DNA of 60,922 nucleotides from an uncultured Collinsella sp. (GCA_900542325.1 UQMY01000013.1:1-60922), one strand, 5' to 3'. Positions 51,585 to 59,824 are shown, numbered from the stretch's first letter. Notes: a model not told the origin generated them from the letters alone. Program-made: numbers and translations.

Positions 51585-52469
51585 TTACGAACGCTTGCCG
51601 GCAAAGCGCAACGCCAGCGATTGCAGGCTGGTGGCGGCCAGGTTGTTGGTGCAGTCGGGGTCGCAGCCTTCCAGCCACACGTACACATCCACGCGCACAG
51701 GCGTGCTGCGGTTGGCGCCCTTGGCGGCAGCGGGCAGGCTGCAGATCTTGGTCGTGGCCTCCTTGAGGCTCACGACGCCGGTGTCTTCGTTGTAGTCGCA
51801 GAAGTTTGCACTGGTCAGCTGGTCAAAGTGGACCGTTGTGCCATCGGAGCGAGTGCTGTCGAGCACCAGGTGATTCTGCTCGCTCTCGCCGGCATCCTTG
51901 CCGTCGAGTGTGTTGTAGCGCGCCTGGGGATTGCGCTCGCTCGAGACCTCAAAGATGTACTGGCCAGTTACGGTGTCACTCTTGCCTGGGGCATAGGCTA
52001 CCAGCCCCACGCGCAGCGCGGTGGAGATGGGGTTTGCCGGGTCCTGTTCGGTAAAGTCGATACCCGACAGGTACACGTCGGTCGCGGCCGAGTTGGTGGC
52101 CAGGTACAGGGAAGTCTTGTAGTAGTCGGAATGCTCGGCCGCGCCAAACATGCTGGCAAAGAGCGAGTCCTGGGTGGTTCCGCCGGTAAAGCCCGTAACC
52201 TTTTGGAAGCCGTTGAGCACGTTGTCGGTCGAGACGGGATCGAGCAGGCCCGCAAAGCTCAAACCGGCGTTGGTCTTGTACTCGCCATCGTATTCGTTGG
52301 AGATGAGGAAGGTCACGCCCGTGCCCGCGGCCATCTTGACGTCGGTGATATGGCGGTTGGCGTTGTAGATGTACCAGGCATACGTTACGGCTCCGGCAGC
52401 AGCAAGGGCCACCAGCAACGTGGCGAGCATGCGATTGAACTGTTTTCGCAGCGAGCGTGCGTCCGACAT
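51585..52469 (-). CDS. TasA/camelysin-like secreted protein 1
   Basis: 294 aa, first gene of the operon. Signal helix MLATLLVALAAAGAVTYAWY, mature start IYNANRHITDVKM, and C-terminal motif VDVYVWLEGCDPDCTNNL. GGGGGAGGG lies just before the ATG at 52469. TasA and camelysin form biofilm fibres or surface proteins in Firmicutes and share the ATYAWFT-type signal; the assignment here rests on the signal region, SipW neighbours and the shared motif, since the mature domains are too diverged to call by eye. Confidence 0.83.
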   Translation of the reverse strand: MSDARSLRKQFNRMLATLLVALAAAGAVTYAWYIYNANRHITDVKMAAGTGVTFLISNEYDGEYKTNAGLSFAGLLDPVSTDNVLNGFQKVTGFTGGTTQDSLFASMFGAAEHSDYYKTSLYLATNSAATDVYLSGIDFTEQDPANPISTALRVGLVAYAPGKSDTVTGQYIFEVSSERNPQARYNTLDGKDAGESEQNHLVLDSTRSDGTTVHFDQLTSANFCDYNEDTGVVSLKEATTKICSLPAAAKGANRSTPVRVDVYVWLEGCDPDCTNNLAATSLQSLALRFAGKRS

Positions 52470-52642
52470 GTCCCTCCCCCAGATGCCGCATCGTAAACTA
52501 CCTGGACACCATTTGCCCATAATGGAAATATTTTACGCGAATGTGCAGCTCATCGGGGGTACAAACGCGACTTTTCGCGTCCTGCTCACGCCGGATCGGG
52601 GGCCGATAGGGTCGCAAGTTGCCGCTTTTTAAAAAATAGTTC

Positions 52643-52671
52643 TTGCCAGCGGGTGGGAGCTCCGTTATATT
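52643..52671 (+). promoter_or_regulatory. Promoter of tRNA-Val
   Basis: TTGCCA, 17-nt spacer, TATATT, 29 bp before the tRNA. Flanks match the tRNA-Leu promoter (see 4811-4839). The rest of 52470-52642 must hold the promoter of the TasA-SipW operon on the minus strand, but I see no convincing -35/-10; a small hairpin ACGCGA/TCGCGT lies at 52566-52581. Confidence 0.78.
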
Positions 52672-52700
52672 ATTTCCTGCGCACTCGCGCACCCTTGATC

Positions 52701-52775
52701 GGGCGTTTAGCTCAGGGGGAGAGCGCTTCCCTGACACGGAAGAGGTCAGAAGTTCAAATCTTCTAACGCCCACCA
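52701..52775 (+). tRNA. tRNA-Val (anticodon GAC)
   Basis: 75 nt with encoded CCA: acceptor GGGCGTT/AACGCCC, D arm GCTCAGGGGGAGAGC, anticodon arm CTTCC-CTGACAC-GGAAG (GAC), T arm AGAAG-TTCAAAT-CTTCT. Confidence 0.96.
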
Positions 52776-52783
52776 AATGTTCG

Positions 52784-52819
52784 CAGCTCAGAGGCTTCGC
52801 CTCTGAGCTGTTTTGTTTT
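52784..52819 (+). terminator. Terminator of tRNA-Val
   Basis: CAGCTCAGAGGC, loop TTC, GCCTCTGAGCTG, then TTTTGTTTT: a perfect 12-bp stem. Confidence 0.95.
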
Positions 52820-52849
52820 GCGCCGCCAAGCCAAAAGGGCGCCGCGGCA

Positions 52850-52975
52850 CCCAAAGCCACCTCAACAGCGCCAGCGACCACACCAAGCGAGCCCAAAGTG
52901 GTCTCGACAACACCGGAGGCCACCCCAGCCAAGCCCAAAGTCGCCCAGATAACCCCAGCGAGCGCCCCGATCAGG
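52850..52975 (+). repeat. Three degenerate 42-bp tandem repeats (Pro/Thr/Ala-rich coding remnant)
   Basis: Units start with CCCAAAG at 52850, 52892 and 52934. In one plus-strand frame they read as 14-residue repeats of the type PKVVSTTPEATPAK, but that frame has no start codon or upstream domain here. It looks like the tail of a lost gene. The next ~50 bp to the palindrome at 53024 shows nothing I can name. Confidence 0.6.
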
Positions 52976-53023
52976 CCAGAATGGGCCACGCAGCCATATC
53001 AGGGCGACCCCCGCAAATCGAAA

Positions 53024-53195
53024 GTGAATGGTTTCCCGCGAAGTGAACGAGCCAAAATGAACCCTCGGAGCATCGACACTTTTGGCGGCTCATTTCCTAC
53101 GGTTTTGTCGTTAGAATCCTGCGGTTTTGGCGCCAAAAAGTGTGGATGCTTCGGGGGTCCAAAAACACTCGTTCACTTCACGGGAAACCATTCAC
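53024..53195. repeat. 172-bp imperfect palindrome next to the second nuclease-like gene
   Basis: Outer arms 53024-53051 and 53168-53195 are inverted copies over 28 bp with one mismatch (core GGTTTCCCG and GAAGTGAACGAG). Inner arms 53069-53087 and 53131-53150 (AGCATCGACACTTTTGGCG type) also pair with few differences. About 43 bp separate the inner arms. It lies 40 bp beyond the stop of the minus-strand gene at 53236-54339. Confidence 0.85.
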
Positions 53196-53235
53196 CTTCA
53201 ATACGGCGGCACCCCCTCCGCCGCCAAAGGCCCAC

Positions 53236-54339
53236 TTACCAATGCTGATGCGCCTCAATAACGGTCTGCCAGAGCTTAAATCGCTTTGTCTCGACGCGCG
53301 TCCGCGCCAAATATCGCGCTTCCTCAGTCATGGGCTTGTAAAATATGGGCCGCTTGCGACGATGCAGCTTCCGTCGGATGCGTTCGCACAGGCGAACGAG
53401 CTTGTCGTAGTCGTTTGCCTGGTCTGTCGTCACCGTAAAGTACGCGACCCCATTGAGCATCTGCAGCTCGTTGCGGCGTTCGGCATCCTTGTGGATCTTC
53501 TCGCTTCCATCATGGATGGCGTCGCTGTCGTAGTCGACCAGCGCGGTAAGCACTTCGGGCAGCAAGCCTGCCCTTACTTTATCCAGGCCCACCTCTGCTT
53601 TCGCCGTTAGCGTTATGTCGGGCGTGCGCTCCAACACGCGCAGTTTGCGGTTGCGCCCATCGTTGTAACCGTCGCGGATAAAGTATTTCTTGTTCAGCTC
53701 GGCCTTGCCCAGCGCAAGCCCACCGCAATGTGCAGGCAACGACATAAACATGCAAAGCCCCGACTCCCTTGGAGACCGCGAGCCCTCCACCACATACGGA
53801 AGCAACGCCTTCGCCTTGGCGGCGCCTCTCACCTTTGACGCCCGGTCAAGGTACGCCGCAATGAGCTCCTTCGTCGTGAGCCTGCCGTCGCGCATGCCCC
53901 CATCCCTACTTGTCACCCCACCGGGCGCAAGGTTATCCAGTCGGTAGTTCGATGTCATGGCGTAGCCGGCATAGATGGCCTCAGCCGCATCGCCATCATG
54001 CGCGGCCTGCAAAAACGCCAGCTCGGGAGAGCACACGTACGCATCCAGGTCGCCCATCCAGTGGCCCAGCGAGATAAACGAACCTGCCGGGAGCTCGTTG
54101 GTGCATAGATGCGTCGCGACGTGCTTGGTCCGCCGGCGGTCGGCGCGCGTCGGCACCATCAGATCCAGCACGTCAATCCCCAGGTCGTAGCGATAGATAA
54201 CCTCCTGCGCTTCTTGATCCGAGAGCGCACAGGCGCCCGCGATCGAAACGACCTCTGGTTCCGAATCCCCAAAGCGCGGGTTCGGGATGTGCGCCAAGAG
54301 CGCCAGCGCGGCGTTATGTGAAACGACAAAGTACCCCAT
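53236..54339 (-). CDS. Hypothetical protein, paralogue of the 27890-28963 nuclease-like protein
   Basis: 367 aa, cytoplasmic. It aligns by eye with the protein at 27890: SHNAALALLAHIPNP, SPELAFLQAAHDGDAAEAIY (there SPEFTLLSLATQ), AAKAKALLPYVVEGSRSPRE, and a C-terminal block TALVDYDSDAIHDGSEKIHK followed by DAERRNELQMLNGVAYFTVT with the same spacing of D, H, D-x-x-R and hydrophobic strand. The C-terminal domain is VSR/DUF559-like. The ATG at 54339 (MGYFVVSHNAAL) is chosen by comparison with the paralogue; its ribosome site is weak. A 172-bp palindrome lies downstream. Confidence 0.6.
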   Translation of the reverse strand: MGYFVVSHNAALALLAHIPNPRFGDSEPEVVSIAGACALSDQEAQEVIYRYDLGIDVLDLMVPTRADRRRTKHVATHLCTNELPAGSFISLGHWMGDLDAYVCSPELAFLQAAHDGDAAEAIYAGYAMTSNYRLDNLAPGGVTSRDGGMRDGRLTTKELIAAYLDRASKVRGAAKAKALLPYVVEGSRSPRESGLCMFMSLPAHCGGLALGKAELNKKYFIRDGYNDGRNRKLRVLERTPDITLTAKAEVGLDKVRAGLLPEVLTALVDYDSDAIHDGSEKIHKDAERRNELQMLNGVAYFTVTTDQANDYDKLVRLCERIRRKLHRRKRPIFYKPMTEEARYLARTRVETKRFKLWQTVIEAHQHW

Positions 54340-54460
54340 GGCGCGAAGATAGCACGCGCGTCGACGGCGACTCGCGACCCTGGCGAGTTTTCGGCAAACG
54401 ACCAGCAGTTTTTTGCCGCGGCGCAACCAAAGTGTTCATTCGTCGACGTCTAAATGCAAA

Positions 54461-54534
54461 TCCGTCAAGCTTTTGGCAAGGTTGCCGCTCAACTGACCAA
54501 AAGCTGACCATTTGCTCGCCCATTTGCTTGACGG
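54461..54534. repeat. Second copy of the tad-upstream repeat element
   Basis: 54462-54483 matches 21349-21370 in 20 of 22 bases, and 54494-54510 matches 21330-21346 in 16 of 17, but in the opposite order. CCGTCAAGC (54462-54470) and GCTTGACGG (54526-54534) form an outer dyad. It lies in the divergent region between the nuclease-like gene and the DUF5710 gene. Confidence 0.55.
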
Positions 54535-54656
54535 CACGCCCTCGCCAAAATGCTCCGCGACTTCTCGGACGGTCGAAATGCTCGTTTAGCGACCACGCAC
54601 CCGCCGCTGGGGTATCCTTGGAACACATGCACCGCAAGCCGCACTAAGGAGCCGCC

Positions 54657-55355
54657 ATGCGCACCGAGCTCGATGTTCCCTTTTCGCACAAAGACGAGGC
54701 CAAGGCCCTGGGCGCCAAGTGGGACCGGGTCAAGAAGATCTGGTACGTGCCCGATGGCGTCAACCCCGAGCCCTTTGCCGCGTGGCTGCCCGGCGTGGAT
54801 CGCTCCGACCCCAGCGCGCCCTACATCTACCTGGTGCTGGGCAAGCGCGAATGCTGGAAGTGCCATGAGCAGACGACGGTCGCGGCCTTTGGCATTCCGT
54901 ATCGGGTGGCCGAGGACTCGGGTAGCAAGGCTGCGCCCAGCGCTGCGCCCGCCATGGACGACGCGGGGCACATCGCGATCGACACCGCCCGCGCCAACGC
55001 CATAGCCATCGTCCCCGCGCTGGGCTGCGTGCCGGCCGAGATCCGCGACTACCTGCGCGAGCGCTGCGGCTACAAGCCCGTAACGTCGCACACCACCAAG
55101 ACCGTATCGCTCGCCAGCACCTGCACCGCCTGCGGCGCGCTGCAAGGCAGCCATTACCTGTTCGAGGAGCCCACGTCGCCGTTTGCACTCACGGCCATCA
55201 ACAAGCTGCCCGCGCTGGAGTTCGTGCGCGTGGAAGTCGCTGGCGTCTATGGCATCCCCACCAGCCAAGGCGACTTTGATCAGGCGCTCTTCACTTGGGC
55301 ACGCGACCACCACACCCAGTTCCATAAGACCCTGTTCGAGGGGATCTACCTGTAG
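54657..55355 (+). CDS. DUF5710 domain protein with zinc-ribbon-like motifs
   Basis: 232 aa. The N-terminal ~45 residues are a DUF5710 domain (VPFSHKDEAKALGAKWDRVK and KIWYVPDGVNPEPFAAWL), a small domain found in mobile-element and DNA-processing proteins. Two CxxC pairs (ECWKCHEQ near 64 and STCTACGAL near 158) could bind one zinc. The rest is unrecognised. The ATG at 54657 has GGAG 7-8 nt upstream. The stop is 8 bp before the array of dyad repeats. Confidence 0.7.
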   Translation: MRTELDVPFSHKDEAKALGAKWDRVKKIWYVPDGVNPEPFAAWLPGVDRSDPSAPYIYLVLGKRECWKCHEQTTVAAFGIPYRVAEDSGSKAAPSAAPAMDDAGHIAIDTARANAIAIVPALGCVPAEIRDYLRERCGYKPVTSHTTKTVSLASTCTACGALQGSHYLFEEPTSPFALTAINKLPALEFVRVEVAGVYGIPTSQGDFDQALFTWARDHHTQFHKTLFEGIYL

Positions 55356-55362
55356 GGCAAAG

Positions 55363-55444
55363 CTCGAAAATCGAGTCCAGATTTCCTCGAAAATCGAGTA
55401 TGATTATCCTCGAAAATCGAGTGTGAAAATCCTCGAAAATCGAG
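55363..55444. repeat. Four dyads CTCGAAAATCGAG at an exact 23-bp period
   Basis: The 13-bp dyad occurs unchanged at 55363, 55386, 55409 and 55432. The 10-bp spacers vary (TCCAGATTTC, TATGATTATC, TGTGAAAATC). The last copy ends 29 bp before the start codon of the DUF4143 ATPase. About two helical turns per repeat suggests cooperative binding of a regulator, perhaps the ATPase itself. Confidence 0.85.
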
Positions 55445-55473
55445 TATGCGCAGGTAGTGAGGTTTATCAAATC

Positions 55474-56772
55474 ATGATTTCTTATGGTTCGGAGCAGCCC
55501 AAATCCTACCGTCCTCGCCTTTTGGACGAACGGTTGCAAACTCTGCTCCAGATATTTGGGGCTGTCGAGATTCGGGGCACCAAATGGTGTGGCAAATCAT
55601 GGACAGCGCTTGCATTCGGCGAGAGTGTCATCCATCTTGACGACCCAAACGTAAAGTCGCTGGTCGAAGCCGATCCTTCGCTCGCCCTTCAGGGCAATAA
55701 GCCGCATGTCATCGACGAATGGCAGGAGACCCCCGCAACATGGGACGCCACACGCCGCGCCGTAGATGCATCCGGCGGCGAAAAGGGCCTCTATATCCTC
55801 ACTGGATCATCAACGCCAGCAAAAAACTCTGTTACCCACAGCGGTGCCGGTCGCATAGCGCGTCTCGACATGAGCACCATGACGCTTTGGGAACGCGGAC
55901 TTTCAACGGGGTCCGTTTCGCTGAAAAACCTATTCGATGGATCATTCGAACCTTCCGCCTATACAGGATCGCTCCCGATGTTGGCCGACGCAATTTGTTG
56001 CGGGGGATGGCCGGCGCTTGTCGGAGCGAGCCCCCAGATGGCCGCAGAGGTCGTTAACCAGTATCTCGATGCCATGTACGAAGTCAGCGTTCCGCAAAAA
56101 GGAGGCGTGGGGTCTACGGCGCGACACATCGTGTCCTCGCTCGCGCGCAACGTTGCGACATCTGCCACGCTCAACACCATTGCGGCAGACGCCTCGTTGG
56201 GCGACAGCGATGCCCAGCCGGCAACTTCAACCGTGGCGTTTTACCTCGACATGTTGAAGAGCATGTATGCGATCGTAAATCTGCCCGGTTGGGATGCGCC
56301 CGTCCGCGCCAAGTCTCGCCTGCGTACCAAGCCAAAACGTTATTTCGTCGACCCCTCCATTCCCGCAGCCGCACTCGGAATGAACCCCGAGAGGCTCCTT
56401 GCAGACGGCCAAACATTTGGCCTGCTCTTTGAGTCTCTGTGCATTCACGATCTGAGCGTCTACACCTCGTGCCTGCCCGGCTCGTATCCGGGCTCACTCC
56501 ACTACTATGGCGACTCCGACGGGCTTGAAGTCGATGCCATCATCGAGCTGAACGATGGCCGCTGGGCGGCGATAGAAATCAAGCTCGGCGAATCCAAGGT
56601 AAGCGACGGAATCTGCAACATCGAACGCCTGCGCCGCAAGGTCGCTCTGAACCCTGCCGCACGCAACCCTCAGCCAGAGTTCTGCGCCGTCGTTACCGCG
56701 ACCTCGCCCTTCTGCCGCTACGATGCCGAACACGACGTCTACGTGTTCCCCATCGGAGCGTTGCGGGCGTAG
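55474..56772 (+). CDS. AAA ATPase with DUF4143 domain
   Basis: 432 aa. Walker A is IRGTKWCGKSWTA (G35 to S42), Walker B PHVIDEWQE (Asp81, Glu82). The C-terminal part carries the DUF4143 region with DGLEVDAIIEL and GRWAAIEIKLG, a PD-(D/E)xK-like E-D-EIK arrangement. Such ATPases are common in gut bacteria and suspected to act in defence or as orphan regulators; no function is established. The ATG at 55474 has GAGG about 10 nt upstream. The upstream dyad array is its likely control region. Confidence 0.85.
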   Translation: MISYGSEQPKSYRPRLLDERLQTLLQIFGAVEIRGTKWCGKSWTALAFGESVIHLDDPNVKSLVEADPSLALQGNKPHVIDEWQETPATWDATRRAVDASGGEKGLYILTGSSTPAKNSVTHSGAGRIARLDMSTMTLWERGLSTGSVSLKNLFDGSFEPSAYTGSLPMLADAICCGGWPALVGASPQMAAEVVNQYLDAMYEVSVPQKGGVGSTARHIVSSLARNVATSATLNTIAADASLGDSDAQPATSTVAFYLDMLKSMYAIVNLPGWDAPVRAKSRLRTKPKRYFVDPSIPAAALGMNPERLLADGQTFGLLFESLCIHDLSVYTSCLPGSYPGSLHYYGDSDGLEVDAIIELNDGRWAAIEIKLGESKVSDGICNIERLRRKVALNPAARNPQPEFCAVVTATSPFCRYDAEHDVYVFPIGALRA

Positions 56773-56865
56773 GGTGGGCAATTCGAAAATACCGAAGGCC
56801 CACCTATCAGTACTTTTGAAGTTTTAAGTCCGAAGGACTTGGCTGCCGAGCAACTGTCTCGAAGG

Positions 56866-58371
56866 CTACAGCCCCAGGATGTGCTCCAGATAGCCCTTGT
56901 TGAACCAGAACGATTGTCTGGTCATCCAGCGGCCATCGGGTAGCTCGTAGGCGTTCCTCGCAATGTCGCCGATTTCGGTTCCATCTGCGAACTTATACGC
57001 AGCTTTCGACGTATGTGGGCGAACGTGGACGATCGGGTTATCCGCCATACCAGGCAGATTGTTAGTCACTTTGAGCTTTCCGTTCGCATCCCTATACGGG
57101 TTGAGCTCAACGCCCTTACGAATTACCTTTCGTGTCTCGTCCCAGCAAGCCTTTGCGGGGCCTTCGATTTCGTTTGCCGGCATTGCCCAGAATAGGCAGC
57201 GGTCAAGGCGCCACTCCCCCTCGTGGTCCTCACGGAACACGACAAAGAAGAAACGGTTGGTCTCAAGGCGCGCACGGAAGGAAGACGTTTCCCAATCCTC
57301 GTTGATTAGCTGCTTAAACTCAAACGGAGGGAAGGACATTGCCTGCTCGATGTGCCCTCTCTTATTAACGCGACAAGCACGGACGTTAATCCCGGCCTTA
57401 ACGAACTCCTCGGCAGCGTTGCTTTTAATACCGAGCATTCGATAAACGAGTGTCGTCCATTGCGCTTTGTTGCCCGTATACTCCAGGCCGTACTGCTCCG
57501 CAATCTGGCGATCGGTTTCGCCATAGTGTCGCTCGATAAGTCCAGTTACATAACTTTCGAAATCAACGGACTCGTCGCCAGCCTGGACGATACTCTCGCC
57601 AACGCGCGGGGCACCAAGAACATAGGTGTGGAGTACGTAGTCCATATACGAGCGCTTGAGTGAAAAAGCACGACGCTTTGCGCGACGACGTTCAATCTCA
57701 CCCGTATCGGTATTGAAATACTCGTAATACTGGTCAACCCACATCGTCGCTTCGGTCGCACCCTTTGTGCAGGCGCCCAAGTAGGTGGTCATGCCCTCCG
57801 ATAGCTCGTCCGCTCGACCATCCTGAATGTACGAAATGATCTTCTCGTAGTCAGCGCGAATGATCTTCATGTCCTCTTCGGGCAGACGAACCATGACCGC
57901 GCGCTCAATGCGCTGGTCGTATTTATCGATGGAACGATCGCGGCCGTAGTAAATCAGCAGGATATTGCTGAGCTTGGTCTTGAGATGCGAACTGTCGTAG
58001 TCGAGCGAAACGGGACGGTCGTAGGGAATCATCGTCAGAACGAGGCGCTCGCCGGCAGATTTACGACCGTCTTTGAGCACGTCAAAACACGTTGCCTTGA
58101 GCTCGACGCCAGCCTCGGGAAAGTCCGGCCGATCATCGCTGTTGGCCTTATAGCCAAAGTAACGCTCCTCGATCAGGGTTCCCATGCCACCCTTGTACTT
58201 CTTGGACCCAAAGTCCTTGGGCGCACTCTCCCCCTCCGGTGCAATGCCAAGCTCGAGAATATCGCGAAACGTCATCCCGTCGAGATTGGCAGCATACCGC
58301 TCAATACTTGAGGGGTCAGAAAAATCAGTATCGTCAAGCATGCGCTTGAAATCGAGGCGCTTCTTGGACAT
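56866..58371 (-). CDS. Sau3AI-family type II restriction endonuclease (GATC)
   Basis: 501 aa, close to Sau3AI in length. A MutH-like catalytic domain has GGMGTLIEERYFGYKANSDD (Glu68), then DFPEAGVELKA with Asp83, Glu90 and Lys92 (the D-x6-E-x-K core). The C-terminal half (about 270-501) is a second MutH-like domain, as in Sau3AI, which loops DNA between two sites. It is expected to cut unmethylated GATC. GGAGG lies 7 nt before the ATG at 58371. Divergent from its methyltransferase. Confidence 0.9.
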   Translation of the reverse strand: MSKKRLDFKRMLDDTDFSDPSSIERYAANLDGMTFRDILELGIAPEGESAPKDFGSKKYKGGMGTLIEERYFGYKANSDDRPDFPEAGVELKATCFDVLKDGRKSAGERLVLTMIPYDRPVSLDYDSSHLKTKLSNILLIYYGRDRSIDKYDQRIERAVMVRLPEEDMKIIRADYEKIISYIQDGRADELSEGMTTYLGACTKGATEATMWVDQYYEYFNTDTGEIERRRAKRRAFSLKRSYMDYVLHTYVLGAPRVGESIVQAGDESVDFESYVTGLIERHYGETDRQIAEQYGLEYTGNKAQWTTLVYRMLGIKSNAAEEFVKAGINVRACRVNKRGHIEQAMSFPPFEFKQLINEDWETSSFRARLETNRFFFVVFREDHEGEWRLDRCLFWAMPANEIEGPAKACWDETRKVIRKGVELNPYRDANGKLKVTNNLPGMADNPIVHVRPHTSKAAYKFADGTEIGDIARNAYELPDGRWMTRQSFWFNKGYLEHILGL

Positions 58372-58470
58372 GGCGTACCTCCGAAAATCGCAGTTAGCCC
58401 CATGGTAGCCCATGACGTGCGCACATACTGCAATAATGAACGTTATCTGAGAGTGCTAAAATCAAGGGTT

Positions 58471-58488
58471 GATCTTTTTTGCCAGATC
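58471..58488. promoter_or_regulatory. Two GATC sites in the R-M control region
   Basis: GATC at 58471-58474 and 58485-58488 are 14 bp apart, 50-70 bp before the methyltransferase start. They are the expected recognition site of this system and could allow methylation-dependent control of its promoters. Confidence 0.5.
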
Positions 58489-58537
58489 GGTTATCGTAGT
58501 TTGGTTTATAAACGTTCGTTATATCGATTGGAATAGC

Positions 58538-59800
58538 ATGTCAGAGGTCAAGATTGCCGAGCTGTTTGCCGGTGTCGGCGGATTCCGTTTAGGCCTCGAA
58601 GGCTATGCCGACCCCCGTTATCCGGATTTCTACATGAAGCCCGCCGGCCCGTTCCGTACCATTTGGGCCAACCAGTGGGAGCCGCCCGGAACCAAGGCGC
58701 GTCAGTTCGCAGCCCGTTGCTATATGGATCGCTTTGGCGAGGACTCTGTTGTCAACGAAGACATCAATAAAGTGCTTGAGCAGGCCGAGGCCGGCGAGAT
58801 TGAAATCCCTGATGTGCAGATGGTCGTTGGCGGCTTCCCTTGTCAGGATTACTCCGTCGCACGTCCGCTTAATCAGGCACACGGCATCGAGGGCAAGAAA
58901 GGTGTCCTTTGGTGGGACATCTATCACTTCCTCGAGATGAAGAAGCCCCGCTTCGGGCTCTTTGAGAATGTTGACCGCCTGCTCAAGTCGCCCGCGTCTC
59001 AGCGCGGTCGCGATTTCGCCATCATCTTGAGCTGCCTCGCCGACCTCGATTACACCGTCGAATGGCGCGTGGTCAACTCCGCGGAATACGGTTTCCCCCA
59101 GCGTCGCAAGCGCGTTTACATCTTCTGCGAGAAGAACGCCGGCAAGGTTGATCTTGTCGACCGCATGCACAACGGTGTCATGGCCAAGGCCTTCCCCGCC
59201 ATCTATCCCGACGAAATTGCCGAGCTCGACGTCCTGCCCGACCCTTATGAGAACTCAACTCGTTTTGGCGTTGGACAGAAGACTTCCCAGTTCAAGAATG
59301 CCGGTGTCATGCAAGGCTGCCACGTTTTGACCTGCGACTTCGCTGAGGACTATCACGGCCAGCGCTGCGTGCTTGGCGATGTGCTTGTCGACGAGGCGAA
59401 TGTTCCGGAGCAGTTCTACATCTCTGACGAAAAGCTCCCCGACTGGCGCTACCTTAAGGGCAGCAAGCGCGAAGAGCGCACCAACAAAAAGACGGGCTTT
59501 ACGTACACGTATTCCGAGGGTGCCATGAGCTTCCCGGATGCTACCGATAAACCGAGTCGCACCATCCTCACGGGCGAAGGCGGCACGGGCGCCAGCCGTT
59601 TTAAGCATGTCATTGAGTGCCCCGACGGCCGTTTCCGCCGCCTTGTTCCCGACGAGCTCGATCAGCTCCAAGGATTCCCGAAAGGCTGGACCAATACCGG
59701 CATGACCGATGGACATCGAGCCTTCTGCATGGGCAACGCGCTTGTCACCGGCGTGCCTCACCGTATTGGTGAAGCCATGGTTGAGGTGTACGGGCTGTAG
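58538..59800 (+). CDS. DNA cytosine-5 methyltransferase (Sau3AI-type, GATC)
   Basis: 420 aa. Motif I ELFAGVGGFRLGLEG, motif IV GGFPCQDYSVARP (catalytic Cys102), motif VI FENVDRLLKSP, motif VIII EYGFPQRRKRVYI, a target-recognition region (about 220-360), and motifs IX-X at the end (RRLVPDELDQLQGFP, CMGNALVTGVPHRIGEAMV). Pairing with the Sau3AI-like nuclease predicts methylation of the C in GATC. The ATG at 58538 is preferred to an in-frame ATG at 58469 because SEVKIAELFAG is the usual start; its ribosome site is weak. Confidence 0.93.
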   Translation: MSEVKIAELFAGVGGFRLGLEGYADPRYPDFYMKPAGPFRTIWANQWEPPGTKARQFAARCYMDRFGEDSVVNEDINKVLEQAEAGEIEIPDVQMVVGGFPCQDYSVARPLNQAHGIEGKKGVLWWDIYHFLEMKKPRFGLFENVDRLLKSPASQRGRDFAIILSCLADLDYTVEWRVVNSAEYGFPQRRKRVYIFCEKNAGKVDLVDRMHNGVMAKAFPAIYPDEIAELDVLPDPYENSTRFGVGQKTSQFKNAGVMQGCHVLTCDFAEDYHGQRCVLGDVLVDEANVPEQFYISDEKLPDWRYLKGSKREERTNKKTGFTYTYSEGAMSFPDATDKPSRTILTGEGGTGASRFKHVIECPDGRFRRLVPDELDQLQGFPKGWTNTGMTDGHRAFCMGNALVTGVPHRIGEAMVEVYGL

Positions 59801-59824
59801 TCGAACCACTATTGGCACAAACAA

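Noticed and set aside
52498..52989. 163-aa minus-strand protein with Gly/Val/Ala repeats
   Set aside because: It runs through the tRNA-Val gene and its terminator; the repeats are the complement of the 42-bp units.
55363..55444. CRISPR array
   Set aside because: The 13-bp palindromic repeats with 10-bp spacers are far too short, and no cas genes are present.
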